From Planococcus sp. APC 4015 (GTDB lineage Bacteria; Actinomycetota; Actinomycetes; Actinomycetales; Microbacteriaceae): a stretch of DNA of 48,224 bases. Position 1 is the stretch's first letter; each line of letters begins with the position of its first letter. Of the stretch, positions 31,715 to 39,794 are shown piece by piece. The stretch spans positions 1 to 48,224 of the forward strand of contig JASDDH010000029.1 of the NCBI GenBank assembly GCA_030407505.1. The letters run 5' to 3'. Below the pieces are notes generated by a model. The model was not told the DNA's origin. It ran no database searches and saw only the letters and a program-made list of their open reading frames with translations. A program made the position numbers and the translations under genes.

Positions 31715-32565
31715 CAGCGGGCCGCCTTCTCGTCGAGGCCTGCACCGTCGAGGCCTGCACCGTCGAGGCCTGCGCCGTCGAGGAACAGGCGGCTCTGCTC
31801 GATGCCGTCGAAGATGTCGCCCGAGTACGCGTCGTACTCGACGACCGCGACTTCGAGGCTGGATGCCGCGGCGATCGCGGCGGCCAGCGGCACGACACCC
31901 TGGCCCGCGGGCACCTGGTCGGCCGGCGGATAGGCCTTGACGGCCTCGGCGTCGAGCGTGCCGTCCTTGACGTGCACCGCGATGACGCGGTCGCCGAGCC
32001 TCTCGAGCAGGGCGACGGGGTCGACACCGGCGCGCGCGGCCCAGTAGAGGTCGACCTCGAGCTTGACGCGGGGGTCGAGCAGCTCGGCGAGCAATTCGAG
32101 GCCGGTCTGGCCGTCGATGTCGGCTTCGAGCTCGTGCGCGTGGTTGTGGTAGCCGACGCGCAGGCCGCGGGCCTCGGCGAGCTCCGCGGCGGCGTTGAGG
32201 CGGCGGGCGGTCTCTTCGATCTGCGCGCGCGTCTCCCAGCGGTTGGGGTGCGTGTAGGGGTCGATGACCGTCGTCATGCCGAGTGTCTCGGCAGCGTCGA
32301 ACACCTCGTCGGGAGTCGGGACCGCCCGGTCGGTGTCGCTGCCGTCGGGGTTGACGAAGGTCGTCGACGCGAGGAACCCGTGGCCCGTCGGCGCGACCAG
32401 GCCGTGCGCCGTCAGCGATGCGGCGAGCGTGTCGGCCCGGCGCACGAAATCGTAGGGCTCGACGGCGGTGAAGCCGCGGCGGGCGACCTCCGCGAGGGTG
32501 CCGTCGAGGTCGGCCTCGAGGGCGTCCTTGACGGTGAAGAGCTGAACGGAAGTGAGTGCCGGCAT
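31714..32565 (-). CDS. Sugar phosphate isomerase/epimerase (TIM barrel)
   Basis: 283 residues of the xylose-isomerase-like TIM-barrel (AP endonuclease 2) family: SVQLFTVKDALEADLDGTL, GYHNHAHELE (metal-binding His), LEVDLYWAARAG and VIAVHVKDGTL. Such enzymes interconvert keto-sugars or inosose compounds with a divalent metal. The C-terminus ends with three copies of DGAGL encoded by a 15-bp repeat. AGGAGAGG ribosome site precedes ATG 32565. It is first of a two-gene operon with copy C, divergent from a TetR gene whose operator covers the promoter. Confidence 0.92.
   Translation of the reverse strand: MPALTSVQLFTVKDALEADLDGTLAEVARRGFTAVEPYDFVRRADTLAASLTAHGLVAPTGHGFLASTTFVNPDGSDTDRAVPTPDEVFDAAETLGMTTVIDPYTHPNRWETRAQIEETARRLNAAAELAEARGLRVGYHNHAHELEADIDGQTGLELLAELLDPRVKLEVDLYWAARAGVDPVALLERLGDRVIAVHVKDGTLDAEAVKAYPPADQVPAGQGVVPLAAAIAAASSLEVAVVEYDAYSGDIFDGIEQSRLFLDGAGLDGAGLDGAGLDEKAAR
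31732..31776 (-). repeat. Three 15-bp repeats at the isomerase C-terminus
   Basis: Units at 31732-31746, 31747-31761 and 31762-31776 differ by one base in the third. They encode (DGAGL)3 just before the terminal DEKAAR. Confidence 0.85.
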
Positions 32566-32623
32566 CGGAACCTCTCCTGTGGGGTTGACGTCTGCGAGCG
32601 CGCGTCTCGGCGCTCCGACGAAC

Positions 32624-32629
32624 ACGTTA
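32624..32629 (-). promoter_or_regulatory. -10 of the isomerase/dehydrogenase operon
   Basis: TAACGT on the minus strand; 17 nt upstream lies CTCCAC, half of the palindrome at 32637-32656. The leader to ATG 32565 is about 50 nt and contains a ribosome site. Confidence 0.5.
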
Positions 32630-32636
32630 GCAGAAC

Positions 32637-32656
32637 AAACCTCCACGTGGAGGTTT
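32637..32656. promoter_or_regulatory. TetR operator spanning both divergent -35 regions
   Basis: AAACCTCCACGTGGAGGTTT is a perfect 20-bp palindrome. Measured 17 nt from the -10 hexamers on each side, both -35 positions fall on CTCCAC in opposite half-sites, so one repressor dimer would shut both promoters. Confidence 0.8.
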
Positions 32657-32663
32657 TTGTGGT

Positions 32664-32669
32664 TAGGAT
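32664..32669 (+). promoter_or_regulatory. -10 element of leaderless TetR gene
   Basis: TAGGAT lies 7 nt before ATG 32677. It overlaps the alternative in-frame ATG at 32668, so that ATG is unlikely to be used. Confidence 0.55.
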
Positions 32670-32676
32670 GCTGACC

Positions 32677-33300
32677 ATGCCCGAGTCCACTCCCGTCGAC
32701 CCCGTCGCCGAGCCGTCGCCGCGCGCTCGCGGGTCGTACGCCAAGGGCTTGGCGCGACGGCAGGAGATCCTCGATCGCGCCATCGAGGTGTTCGCCCGCC
32801 GAGGCTCGGAGGGCACGAGTCTGCGGTCGATCGCCACCGAGATCGGTGTGTCGCACGCCGCTCTCACCCACTACTTCACCTCGCGCGAGCAGCTGCTCGT
32901 CGAGGTCTACCGCGAAGCCGCGCGCCGCGAGGACGAGCACGAGCCCGACCATGACGACGCCTCGCCCGTCGAGATCATGGCCGAGGCGGCACGACGCAAC
33001 CACGACGTTCCGGGTCTCGTGCAGCTGTACTCCACGCTGGTGGCGGCCGCGCTCGAGCCCGGGCATCCCGATGCGACCGAGTTCGCGACGGTGCGGTTCG
33101 CGAAGGTGCGCGAGGAGCTCACCGAGCGTGTCACGCGACACCAGCGGCAGGGGCTGATCCGCTCCGACATCGACCCGTCGGCCGTGGCCGCGCTGGTCAT
33201 CGCGGCATCCGATGGTCTGCAGACGCAGTGGATGCTCGACCCGCAGGCGCCGCAGGAGGCGGCCCTCGAACTGCTCGCGCGCCTGCTCTCGGCCGACTGA
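32677..33300 (+). CDS. TetR-family regulator of the sugar isomerase operon
   Basis: 207 residues. Residues ~22-70 form the TetR DNA-binding domain (RRQEILDRAIEVFARRG, then SLRSIATEIGVSHAALTHYFTSREQLL). The C-terminal ligand/dimer domain is helical, ending PQAPQEAALELLARLL. The gene is divergent from the isomerase/dehydrogenase operon with a shared 20-bp operator, so autorepression and control of that operon are likely. A TetR-type protein over a sugar operon is less common than LacI or ROK. Its 3' end lies 2 nt from the stop of the next, convergent, TetR gene. Confidence 0.94.
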   Translation: MPESTPVDPVAEPSPRARGSYAKGLARRQEILDRAIEVFARRGSEGTSLRSIATEIGVSHAALTHYFTSREQLLVEVYREAARREDEHEPDHDDASPVEIMAEAARRNHDVPGLVQLYSTLVAAALEPGHPDATEFATVRFAKVREELTERVTRHQRQGLIRSDIDPSAVAALVIAASDGLQTQWMLDPQAPQEAALELLARLLSAD

Positions 33301-33302
33301 CC

Positions 33303-33872
33303 TCAGCGCGGGGCGAAAGCCGCGTGGAACAGGGCGCGCGCCCGCGTCGCGACGGCGGGTCGATCGTCGGGATCGGCGCGGGCGAGCTCGGTGGCGAGCA
33401 TGCCCACAGCCATCATGACGTCGGCCGCGTCGATGTGCCGGCCGAGATGACCCGCAGCGTGCTCCCGCGCGACGAGCCGCTCGACGACCGACTGGAACCG
33501 GGCCCCGAGCGGAGCGACCCGCGGGTCGTGCAGGTCGGCCGTGATGAGTTCGATGAACGCCGTCGACACGACCGCCTGGGCGACGACGCGATCGAGCAGA
33601 TCGTCGATCGTGCGGCTGTCCGACGACGTGTACTCCTCGAGGTCGCCGACGTTCTCGACGAAGACGGCGACGGCGAGCGACGTGCGATCGGGGAAGTGGC
33701 GGTACAGACTCCCCTGCCCCACCCCGGCGCGCTTCGCCACCGCACTGAAGGGCGCACTGAGCCCTTCTTCGCCGTAGACCTCGCGTGCCGCCGCGATGAG
33801 GGCGGCGCGGTTCGACGGCCCCGCGGCCGGGCCGCGATTGGCGCGCGGGGGCACTTCTGCAGACGGCGGCAC
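33303..33872 (-). CDS. TetR/AcrR-family regulator beside a short-chain dehydrogenase
   Basis: 189 residues from GTG 33872. DNA-binding domain: NRAALIAAAREVYGEEG, AVAKRAGVGQGSLYRHFPDRTSL. The C-terminal domain is helical and unspecific. TAGGCT lies 6 nt before the GTG, giving a leaderless message, and an inverted repeat at 33887-33908 covers the -35 area. Divergent from the SDR gene, its likely target. Confidence 0.94.
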   Translation of the reverse strand: MPPSAEVPPRANRGPAAGPSNRAALIAAAREVYGEEGLSAPFSAVAKRAGVGQGSLYRHFPDRTSLAVAVFVENVGDLEEYTSSDSRTIDDLLDRVVAQAVVSTAFIELITADLHDPRVAPLGARFQSVVERLVAREHAAGHLGRHIDAADVMMAVGMLATELARADPDDRPAVATRARALFHAAFAPR

Positions 33873-33878
33873 GGGTGT

Positions 33879-33884
33879 AGCCTA
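33879..33884 (-). promoter_or_regulatory. -10 element of leaderless TetR/AcrR gene
   Basis: TAGGCT on the minus strand, 6 nt before GTG 33872; identical hexamer and spacing to the PAP2 gene promoter at 2025. Confidence 0.6.
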
Positions 33885-33886
33885 CA

Positions 33887-33908
33887 TACCGGACACGGAT
33901 GTCCGGTA
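33887..33908. promoter_or_regulatory. Operator between TetR/AcrR and SDR genes
   Basis: Perfect 9-bp arms, TACCGGACA and TGTCCGGTA, separated by 4 nt. The site is typical in size for TetR dimers and lies 3 nt from the regulator's -10 and 15 nt before the SDR start. Confidence 0.8.
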
Positions 33909-33922
33909 GGAAGGGAAGAATC

Positions 33923-34981
33923 ATGAGCTCCACCAAGCCACTGTCCGCCGACTCGGCGATCGCCGACTGGCTCGCCGACCCGGCGGGCAACGCGGTCCTC
34001 ACCGAGATGCTCGCGCAAGGAGGACAGACGCCCGACGTCTTCAAGCCCGTGCGACGCCTCGCCATCAAGCGGCTGGTCAAGATGAGCCGCGGAGCATTCA
34101 CGCAGGAGATGCTCGACGACCTCGTGCGTCGCGTCGTCGCAGGAGACGTGCCGGACGGCACCCCGGTCGCCGCTGCATCCGTCGACGAAGAGTCGATCGG
34201 CGACGCGGTGACCCTGCGCGAATGGACCGAGCGCCTCGACGCCGGCCGGTTCACGGGGCAGACCGTCATCGTGACGGGCGCGGGATCAGGCATCGGGCGC
34301 GCCACCGCGTCGCGCATCGCCCGCGAGGGCGGCCGAGTGATCGCGGTGGACGTCAGCCAGGAGCGCCTCGACGAGTTCGTCGCCGACCACTCCGGCGCCG
34401 ATGTCGTGGCCCTCACCGCCGACATCACCGACGACGCGGGAGTCGCTCGCATCGTCGAGGCGGCGGGCGACACGATCGACGGCCTTGCGAACATCGCCGG
34501 GATCATGGACGACATGACGCCGATCGGCGAGGTGACGGATGCCGTGTGGCAGCGCGTCTTCCGCGTGAACGTCGACGGCACGATGAAGCTCATGCGCGCG
34601 GTCATCCCGACGATGCTCGCCCAGGGCGGCGGCTCGATCGTGAACACCGCGTCCGAAGCGGCTCTCCGCGGCTCGGCCGCCGGCGTCGCCTACACGGCGT
34701 CCAAGCACGCCGTCGCCGGCATCACGAAGTCGAGCGCGTTCATCTACGGTCCGAACGGCATCCGCGTCAACGCCGTCGCTCCCGGCCCGACGATCACGAA
34801 CATCGAGGCGTCGTTCGGCTCGCCGCTCGCCGCCGGCCGCATCCAGACCGCGATGGCCGTGATGCCCGACCCCGTCGAGGCCGACGCGATCGCGGCATCC
34901 ATCACGTTCCTCCTGTCGGACGACGGCGTGAACGTCAACGGCGTGATCCTCGCGTCGGACGGAGGCTGGTCGGCCGCGTAG
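33923..34981 (+). CDS. Short-chain dehydrogenase/reductase with N-terminal extension
   Basis: 352 residues. Residues ~110-352 are a classical SDR: TGAGSGIG (118-125), NIAG, catalytic Ser244, Tyr257 and Lys261 (YTASK), and a C-terminal GGW. The first ~105 residues are an added helical domain (LIKRLVKMSRGAFTQEMLDDLVRRV in general form), not part of the SDR fold. The ATG at 33923 has a GGAAGGGAAG ribosome site; ATG 33899 lies in the operator. NAD(P)-dependent oxidation of an alcohol or hydroxy-steroid-like compound is the family role; substrate unknown. Divergent TetR suggests induction by a hydrophobic ligand. Confidence 0.93.
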   Translation: MSSTKPLSADSAIADWLADPAGNAVLTEMLAQGGQTPDVFKPVRRLAIKRLVKMSRGAFTQEMLDDLVRRVVAGDVPDGTPVAAASVDEESIGDAVTLREWTERLDAGRFTGQTVIVTGAGSGIGRATASRIAREGGRVIAVDVSQERLDEFVADHSGADVVALTADITDDAGVARIVEAAGDTIDGLANIAGIMDDMTPIGEVTDAVWQRVFRVNVDGTMKLMRAVIPTMLAQGGGSIVNTASEAALRGSAAGVAYTASKHAVAGITKSSAFIYGPNGIRVNAVAPGPTITNIEASFGSPLAAGRIQTAMAVMPDPVEADAIAASITFLLSDDGVNVNGVILASDGGWSAA

Positions 34982-34985
34982 ACGC

Positions 34986-36554
34986 TCAGAACGGGAGGAT
35001 CAGCGGCACCCAGAACACCGCCATGACGATGAAGAACACCGCCAGCGGCAGGCCGAGCTTCCAGTAGTCGCCGAAGCGGTAGCCGCCGGGATCCATCACC
35101 ATCAGGTTCGCGGGCGTCGCGATCGGGGTGAGGAAGGATGCCGCGCCGGCGACGGTCAGCGCCATCATGAACGGCAGGACCGAGAGGTCGAGGGTCGAGG
35201 CGATCGCGAGGGCGATGGGGGCGACGATCAGCACCGTCGCGGTGTTGCTGATCAACTGGCCGAGCACGACGGTCAGCACGCACAGGGCGAGCAGGGCGAC
35301 GCGGGGACCCGCGTCGCCGATGAGCGTGAGCAGCCAGCCCGCCACGAGGTCGGCGGTGCCGGTCTGGATGAACGCAGTCGACAGCGGGATCATGCCCGCC
35401 ACCAGCACGACGGTCGTCCACGAGATCGACTGGTAGGCCTGGGCGACGCTCACCGTGCGGGTCAGCACCAGCGCGCACGCGGCGAGGATCGCCGCCACGG
35501 CGGGCGGCACGAGGCCGGTCGCCAGCAGCAGGACCATCGCGCCGAGCACGATGAGCGCGCGGGGGGCGTGCTTCCCGAGCGGTACCGCCCGCCGCAGGAT
35601 CGCGGGCGCATCGACCGGCATCACCTTCGCATCGGCCGACTCGGTGTGGCGGGCGAGGTCGTCCCACGTGCCCTGCAGCAGCAGCGCGTCGCCCGCCTGC
35701 ACCACGATGTCGGCTCCCTTGAGCTCCTCCACGCCGCGGCGCGCGGCGAGCAGCACGAGGTCACCGCTCGGCGTCGCCATGCCGGTGCACAGCACCTGCC
35801 CGATCAGCGGCGACCGCGGCGGCACGACCACCTCGGTCACCCCGTTGACGGGTCCGAGCAGCACACCCGTGTCGAGGTCGATCGAATACTGCTGGCGCAG
35901 CAGCCGGGCGTGACGGGCGAGATCGGTTGGCATCAGGGCGCCGTTGCGCGACGGGAGGAGCCGTGCGCTGAACAATCCCAGGATGAGCAGCGTTCCTGCC
36001 AGCAGCGGCAGGCCGACGAGGGCGAACTCGAAGAAGCCGAATGCCCGGCCGCCGTTGTCGGCGGCGAGCTCGGAGACGATGATGTTGACCGGCGTGCCGG
36101 TGAGCAGCAGCATCGACCCGGCATGCGCCGAGAAGGCCAGCGGCAGCAGGAGTTTCGACGTCGGGATGCCGGCGCGCGCCGCGACGACCACCACGAGCGG
36201 CAGCAGGGCCGCGACCGCGCCGTTGACGCTGATGAGCGCGGTGAGCACGGCGACGAGGAGTCCGACGACGATCAGCAGGCGCGAGCGCTTCGTCCCGGCG
36301 CGGCCGATCACCAGCTGCCCCGCCCAGGCGGTGACGCCCGTCGCGTCGAGCGATTCGCTCACGACGAAGAGCGCCGCGATGAACAGCACGGTCGGATCTC
36401 CGAACCCGGCGAGCGCCTGCGGAAGGGTGAGGACGCCCGTGAAGAACAGCGCGAGCGACACCCCGATCGCGATGATCCCGAGCGGAATCCGATTGCTCAC
36501 GAACGCGACGATCGCCAGCGCTAGGATCAGCAGCGTAGCGACGACGGGGTCCAC
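34986..36554 (-). CDS. SLC13-family permease (DASS-type anion transporter)
   Basis: 522 residues from GTG 36554. About twelve membrane helices in two halves, separated by a soluble loop (residues ~210-320) that carries a TrkA_C-like (RCK_C) domain: SPLIGQVLCTGMATPSGDLVLLAARRG, DALLLQGTWDDLARH. Repeated NxxTxx-like helices: NGAVAALLPLVVVV and NTATVLIVAPIALA. SLC13 members move dicarboxylates, sulfate or similar anions with Na+ or H+. It ends 4 nt after the convergent SDR stop. TACGCT lies 6 nt before the GTG. Confidence 0.92.
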   Translation of the reverse strand: MDPVVATLLILALAIVAFVSNRIPLGIIAIGVSLALFFTGVLTLPQALAGFGDPTVLFIAALFVVSESLDATGVTAWAGQLVIGRAGTKRSRLLIVVGLLVAVLTALISVNGAVAALLPLVVVVAARAGIPTSKLLLPLAFSAHAGSMLLLTGTPVNIIVSELAADNGGRAFGFFEFALVGLPLLAGTLLILGLFSARLLPSRNGALMPTDLARHARLLRQQYSIDLDTGVLLGPVNGVTEVVVPPRSPLIGQVLCTGMATPSGDLVLLAARRGVEELKGADIVVQAGDALLLQGTWDDLARHTESADAKVMPVDAPAILRRAVPLGKHAPRALIVLGAMVLLLATGLVPPAVAAILAACALVLTRTVSVAQAYQSISWTTVVLVAGMIPLSTAFIQTGTADLVAGWLLTLIGDAGPRVALLALCVLTVVLGQLISNTATVLIVAPIALAIASTLDLSVLPFMMALTVAGAASFLTPIATPANLMVMDPGGYRFGDYWKLGLPLAVFFIVMAVFWVPLILPF

Positions 36555-36560
36555 GTGGTC

Positions 36561-36566
36561 AGCGTA
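36561..36566 (-). promoter_or_regulatory. -10 element of leaderless SLC13 gene
   Basis: TACGCT on the minus strand, 6 nt before GTG 36554, with no ribosome site. Confidence 0.5.
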
Positions 36567-36597
36567 GCCCTCGGTCTCACGGCGAAAGGCTGGGGAT

Positions 36598-38289
36598 ATG
36601 GCACGGTACGCAGAAGCAGTTCCGGATGTCGCGGCGAAGGCCTCCTGGCTGCCGCTCATCGTCGTCGTCCTGACGCAGATCCAGGCATCCTTCGCGGTCA
36701 ACGCGCTCACCGTGTCGATGGCCGGGATCACCACAGACCTCGACACCCCCGCCACCTCGGTGGGAACGGCCATCACCGCCGGCACGTTCGCGATGGCGGC
36801 GTTCATCCTGCTGGGCGCCAAGATCGGCGCCCGCTTCGGCACCCGCGGGGTGTTCCAGATCGCCGTCGCGATCCACGCACTCGCGATGGCCGGCGTCGCC
36901 CTGAGCATGTCGCCGGCGATGCTGTTCATCGCGCAGGCGTCATCGGGTGCCGTCATCGCGCTGATCGCACCCGCCCTCACCGTCTTCATCGCGACCAACT
37001 ACCACGGCGACCGCCAGGCGAAGGCGATCGGCCTGCTCGCTGCGGCGATCCCGCTCGCGGGTGTGATGGCGCTCATCCTCGCCGGATGGTTCGCCGAGAC
37101 GATCGGCTGGCGGTGGTCGTTCGCCCTCATGGTGGCCCTCGGCGCGGTCAACCTGCTGCTCAGCTTCCGCGTGAAGAAGGTGCCCGCGCAGCCGGACCTC
37201 ACCATCGACTGGACCGGCGCGTTCCTCGCCGCGGGCGCGATCATCCTGTTGAGCTTCGGCTTCTCTGGCCTCAACGCGTGGGGTCTGTGGGAGGCCACCG
37301 GTCAAGCACCGTTCGACATCCTGGGCATCTCACCCGCACCGATCCTCATCATCCTCGGCCTGATCGTCGGCCAGGTGTTCTTCGTCTGGATCTCGAAGCG
37401 TCAGCGCGCGGCGAAGTCGCGCATCTTCGACCTGCGCGTCCTCGCGACCGGTTCGGAGCTCGCCATCACGGCGTGCATGTCGATCATGCTGTTCGTGGGC
37501 ACCGCCGCGAACTTCCTCATCCCGCTCTACATGCAGGTCGTGCAGGGCCTCAGCGGCATCCAGACGTCGTTCTCGATCATCCCGTACACGATCTCGATCT
37601 TCCTGGCGTCGACGTTCGTCGCCTATCTCTACAAGAGCCTCCCGCCGCGCGTGATCGCCGCCGCAGGATTCGTCGTGGTCGCGAGCGCCCTCACCCTGAT
37701 CGCCTTCACGATCCGCGGCGACTGGGGCCAGGTCTTCATCGTCGTGGGTCTCGTGCTGCTCGGCCTCGGCCAGGGCTCGATCGTCGCCCTCGTGTTCAAC
37801 ACCCTGCTGTCGGCGGCCCCGAAAGAGCTCGCCGGAGATGTCGGCGCGTGGCGCGGTCTCGTGCACAACCTGTCGGGGTCGATCGGCATCGCCGTCGCGA
37901 GCGCGTTCGCCGTCGGGATCCTCGCCTCCACCCTCGCCGTGGCCGCCGACGAGCACCCCGAGATCTCGTCGGAGCTCATCAGCGAGGTCAACATCAACGA
38001 GGCCGACTTCCTAGCCAACGACCAGCTCGAAGCCGTGCTCGCGCAGACGAGTGCGAACGAGGCCGAGGTCGCCGCGGCGATCGAGATCAACGAGGATGCC
38101 CGCCTGCGCTCGCTGCAGGTGTCGCTGCTCGGCCTCGCCGGCCTCGCGCTGCTGGCGATCGTGCCCGCGACCCGCATGCCCGGGCGTATCGCGGGCGAGC
38201 TGCCCGAGAAGCTCGAACCCGACGACAACGACGACATCGACGAGGGCGTTCCCCTCAACCCGGCCGCCGACGAGGAGACGAAGGCATGA
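36598..38289 (+). CDS. MFS transporter, DHA2-like (14-helix) type
   Basis: 563 residues with about fourteen hydrophobic segments. LGAKIGARFGTRGVFQIAVA is the loop 2-3 signature of MFS drug:H+ antiporters, and GWRWSFALMVALGAVN the post-helix-5 block of the DHA2 group. A soluble insertion at ~455-500 (EINEDARL and neighbours) precedes the last helix, and the tail is highly acidic (EPDDNDDIDEG). Likely an exporter; substrate unknown. Its stop overlaps the aminopeptidase start (ATGA). Ribosome site CGAAAGG. Confidence 0.92.
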   Translation: MARYAEAVPDVAAKASWLPLIVVVLTQIQASFAVNALTVSMAGITTDLDTPATSVGTAITAGTFAMAAFILLGAKIGARFGTRGVFQIAVAIHALAMAGVALSMSPAMLFIAQASSGAVIALIAPALTVFIATNYHGDRQAKAIGLLAAAIPLAGVMALILAGWFAETIGWRWSFALMVALGAVNLLLSFRVKKVPAQPDLTIDWTGAFLAAGAIILLSFGFSGLNAWGLWEATGQAPFDILGISPAPILIILGLIVGQVFFVWISKRQRAAKSRIFDLRVLATGSELAITACMSIMLFVGTAANFLIPLYMQVVQGLSGIQTSFSIIPYTISIFLASTFVAYLYKSLPPRVIAAAGFVVVASALTLIAFTIRGDWGQVFIVVGLVLLGLGQGSIVALVFNTLLSAAPKELAGDVGAWRGLVHNLSGSIGIAVASAFAVGILASTLAVAADEHPEISSELISEVNINEADFLANDQLEAVLAQTSANEAEVAAAIEINEDARLRSLQVSLLGLAGLALLAIVPATRMPGRIAGELPEKLEPDDNDDIDEGVPLNPAADEETKA

Positions 38290-39794
38290 CCCGCAGCCCG
38301 AACAAGCTGATCCCCGCCGATTTCGAGACCCTGCCCGGACTCGTCGACCTCTCGGCCGTCGACGTGGTCTCGCGAGCGCCGGCCGCATCCGATGAGGCGG
38401 TCGGCTACACCGTGTTCGCGACGGGAGACGTGCCGACCGAGCTGGGTCTCGACCGCGAGGCGCTGACCCGGGCCGGGTTCGATCCGAAGGTCGGCAGGAC
38501 CCTCGTCATCCCGACCCCGAGCGGTCCCGACCTCGTCGCCGTGGGTGCGGGAGAGCCGGCCGAACTCGACGCCGCGATGCTGCGGGATCTCGCCGCCGCT
38601 TTCGCACGGGCGACGGCGCGGCGCGCGCGCATCGCACTCGTCGTCGCCGGCGCCGATCTCGGCGCGCGCGACGCCGCCCAGGCGCTCGTCGAAGGTGCGG
38701 CCCTCGCGCGCTACCGGTACCGCGTGCTCAAGAGCGAGCCGACGCACGTGGTCCTCACGCAGCTGGCGCTGTCGATCGACGGCGCCGAGGGCTCGGCGAT
38801 CGTGAACGGCGCGTCGGCCGCGCTGATCTCGGCGCGGGCCGCCGTCGTCGCCCGCGATCTCGCGAACACTCCCCCCGGGCACCTGACCGCCGTCGACATG
38901 GGCGAGATCGCCGTCGCTCTCGGCGCGCGGTTCGGGTTCGGCGTCGAGCTCTTCGACAAGGCCGCCCTCATCGAGCTCGGCTGCGGCGGACTGCTCGGCG
39001 TCAACCAGGGCTCCACCGAAGAGCCGCGGATGGTGAAACTGACGTACGAGCCGGCGGCACCGGCATCCGCTCATCTCGGTCTCGTCGGCAAGGGCATCAT
39101 GTACGACTCGGGCGGCATCAGCCTCAAGCCGAGTGACCCGATGCACCTGCTCATGAAGATGGACATGGGCGGGGCGGCCGCGGTGCTCGGCGCCTTCACG
39201 GCGATGCGCGACTCCGGCGTCTCGGCGAAGGTCACCGGCTGGCTCATGTGCACCGACAACATGCCGTCCGGCACGTCGTACAAGCTCGGCGACGTGCTCG
39301 TCGCCCGCGGCGGGACGACTGTCGAGGTGAAGAACACCGACGCGGAGGGCCGCCTGGTGATGATGGATGCCCTGGCACTCGCCAACGAGGACGGCGTCGA
39401 CGCGATCATCGACATCGCCACACTCACGGGCGCCGCGCTGATGGCGCTCGGGCAGTCCACCGCGCCCGTGTTCGCCAACGACGAGGGCATGGCCGAGCTC
39501 GTGCTCGCCGCCTCCGAGGTCACCGATGAGCCGTTGTGGCGCATGCCGCTCGAGAAGAAGTACCGGTCTCAGCTCGATTCCGAGATCGCCGACATCTCGA
39601 ACCTCGGCGGGAAGTACGCCGGCGCGACGACGGCCGCGCTCTTCCTCGCCCATTTCGCGGGCGACACCCCGTGGGCGCACCTCGACATCGCCGGGACGAT
39701 GCAGACCGAGAAGGACGACGCGTGGCGATCGGCCGGCGCGACGGGGTTCGGCGCCCGCGTCCTTCTGGAGGCCGCGCGCGCCTTCACACGGTGA
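38286..39794 (+). CDS. pepA: Leucyl aminopeptidase (M17 family)
   Basis: 502 residues. The M17 catalytic domain has GKGIMYDSGG (metal Lys/Asp), MKMDMGGAAAVLGAF and the hallmark NTDAEGRL (350-357), with the bicarbonate-binding Arg. The N-terminal ~170 residues form the usual regulatory domain. Two Mn/Zn ions release N-terminal residues from peptides in the cytoplasm. It is translationally coupled to the MFS exporter, an arrangement that may link peptide breakdown to efflux but may be chance. Its 3' end overlaps the convergent MBL gene by 11 nt. Confidence 0.96.
   Translation: MTRSPNKLIPADFETLPGLVDLSAVDVVSRAPAASDEAVGYTVFATGDVPTELGLDREALTRAGFDPKVGRTLVIPTPSGPDLVAVGAGEPAELDAAMLRDLAAAFARATARRARIALVVAGADLGARDAAQALVEGAALARYRYRVLKSEPTHVVLTQLALSIDGAEGSAIVNGASAALISARAAVVARDLANTPPGHLTAVDMGEIAVALGARFGFGVELFDKAALIELGCGGLLGVNQGSTEEPRMVKLTYEPAAPASAHLGLVGKGIMYDSGGISLKPSDPMHLLMKMDMGGAAAVLGAFTAMRDSGVSAKVTGWLMCTDNMPSGTSYKLGDVLVARGGTTVEVKNTDAEGRLVMMDALALANEDGVDAIIDIATLTGAALMALGQSTAPVFANDEGMAELVLAASEVTDEPLWRMPLEKKYRSQLDSEIADISNLGGKYAGATTAALFLAHFAGDTPWAHLDIAGTMQTEKDDAWRSAGATGFGARVLLEAARAFTR

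Noticed and set aside
33899..33923. Earlier SDR start at ATG 33899
   Set aside because: This ATG lies inside the inverted repeat, and the GGAAGGGAAG ribosome site is correctly spaced for ATG 33923.
31714..34647. A continuous 977-codon minus-strand frame joining the sugar isomerase with upstream sequence
   Set aside because: Only the last 283 codons have family motifs; the rest is antisense to two other genes and crosses the TetR operator.
37629..39680. A 683-codon minus-strand frame
   Set aside because: Antisense to the MFS and aminopeptidase genes, both of which have clear family motifs.
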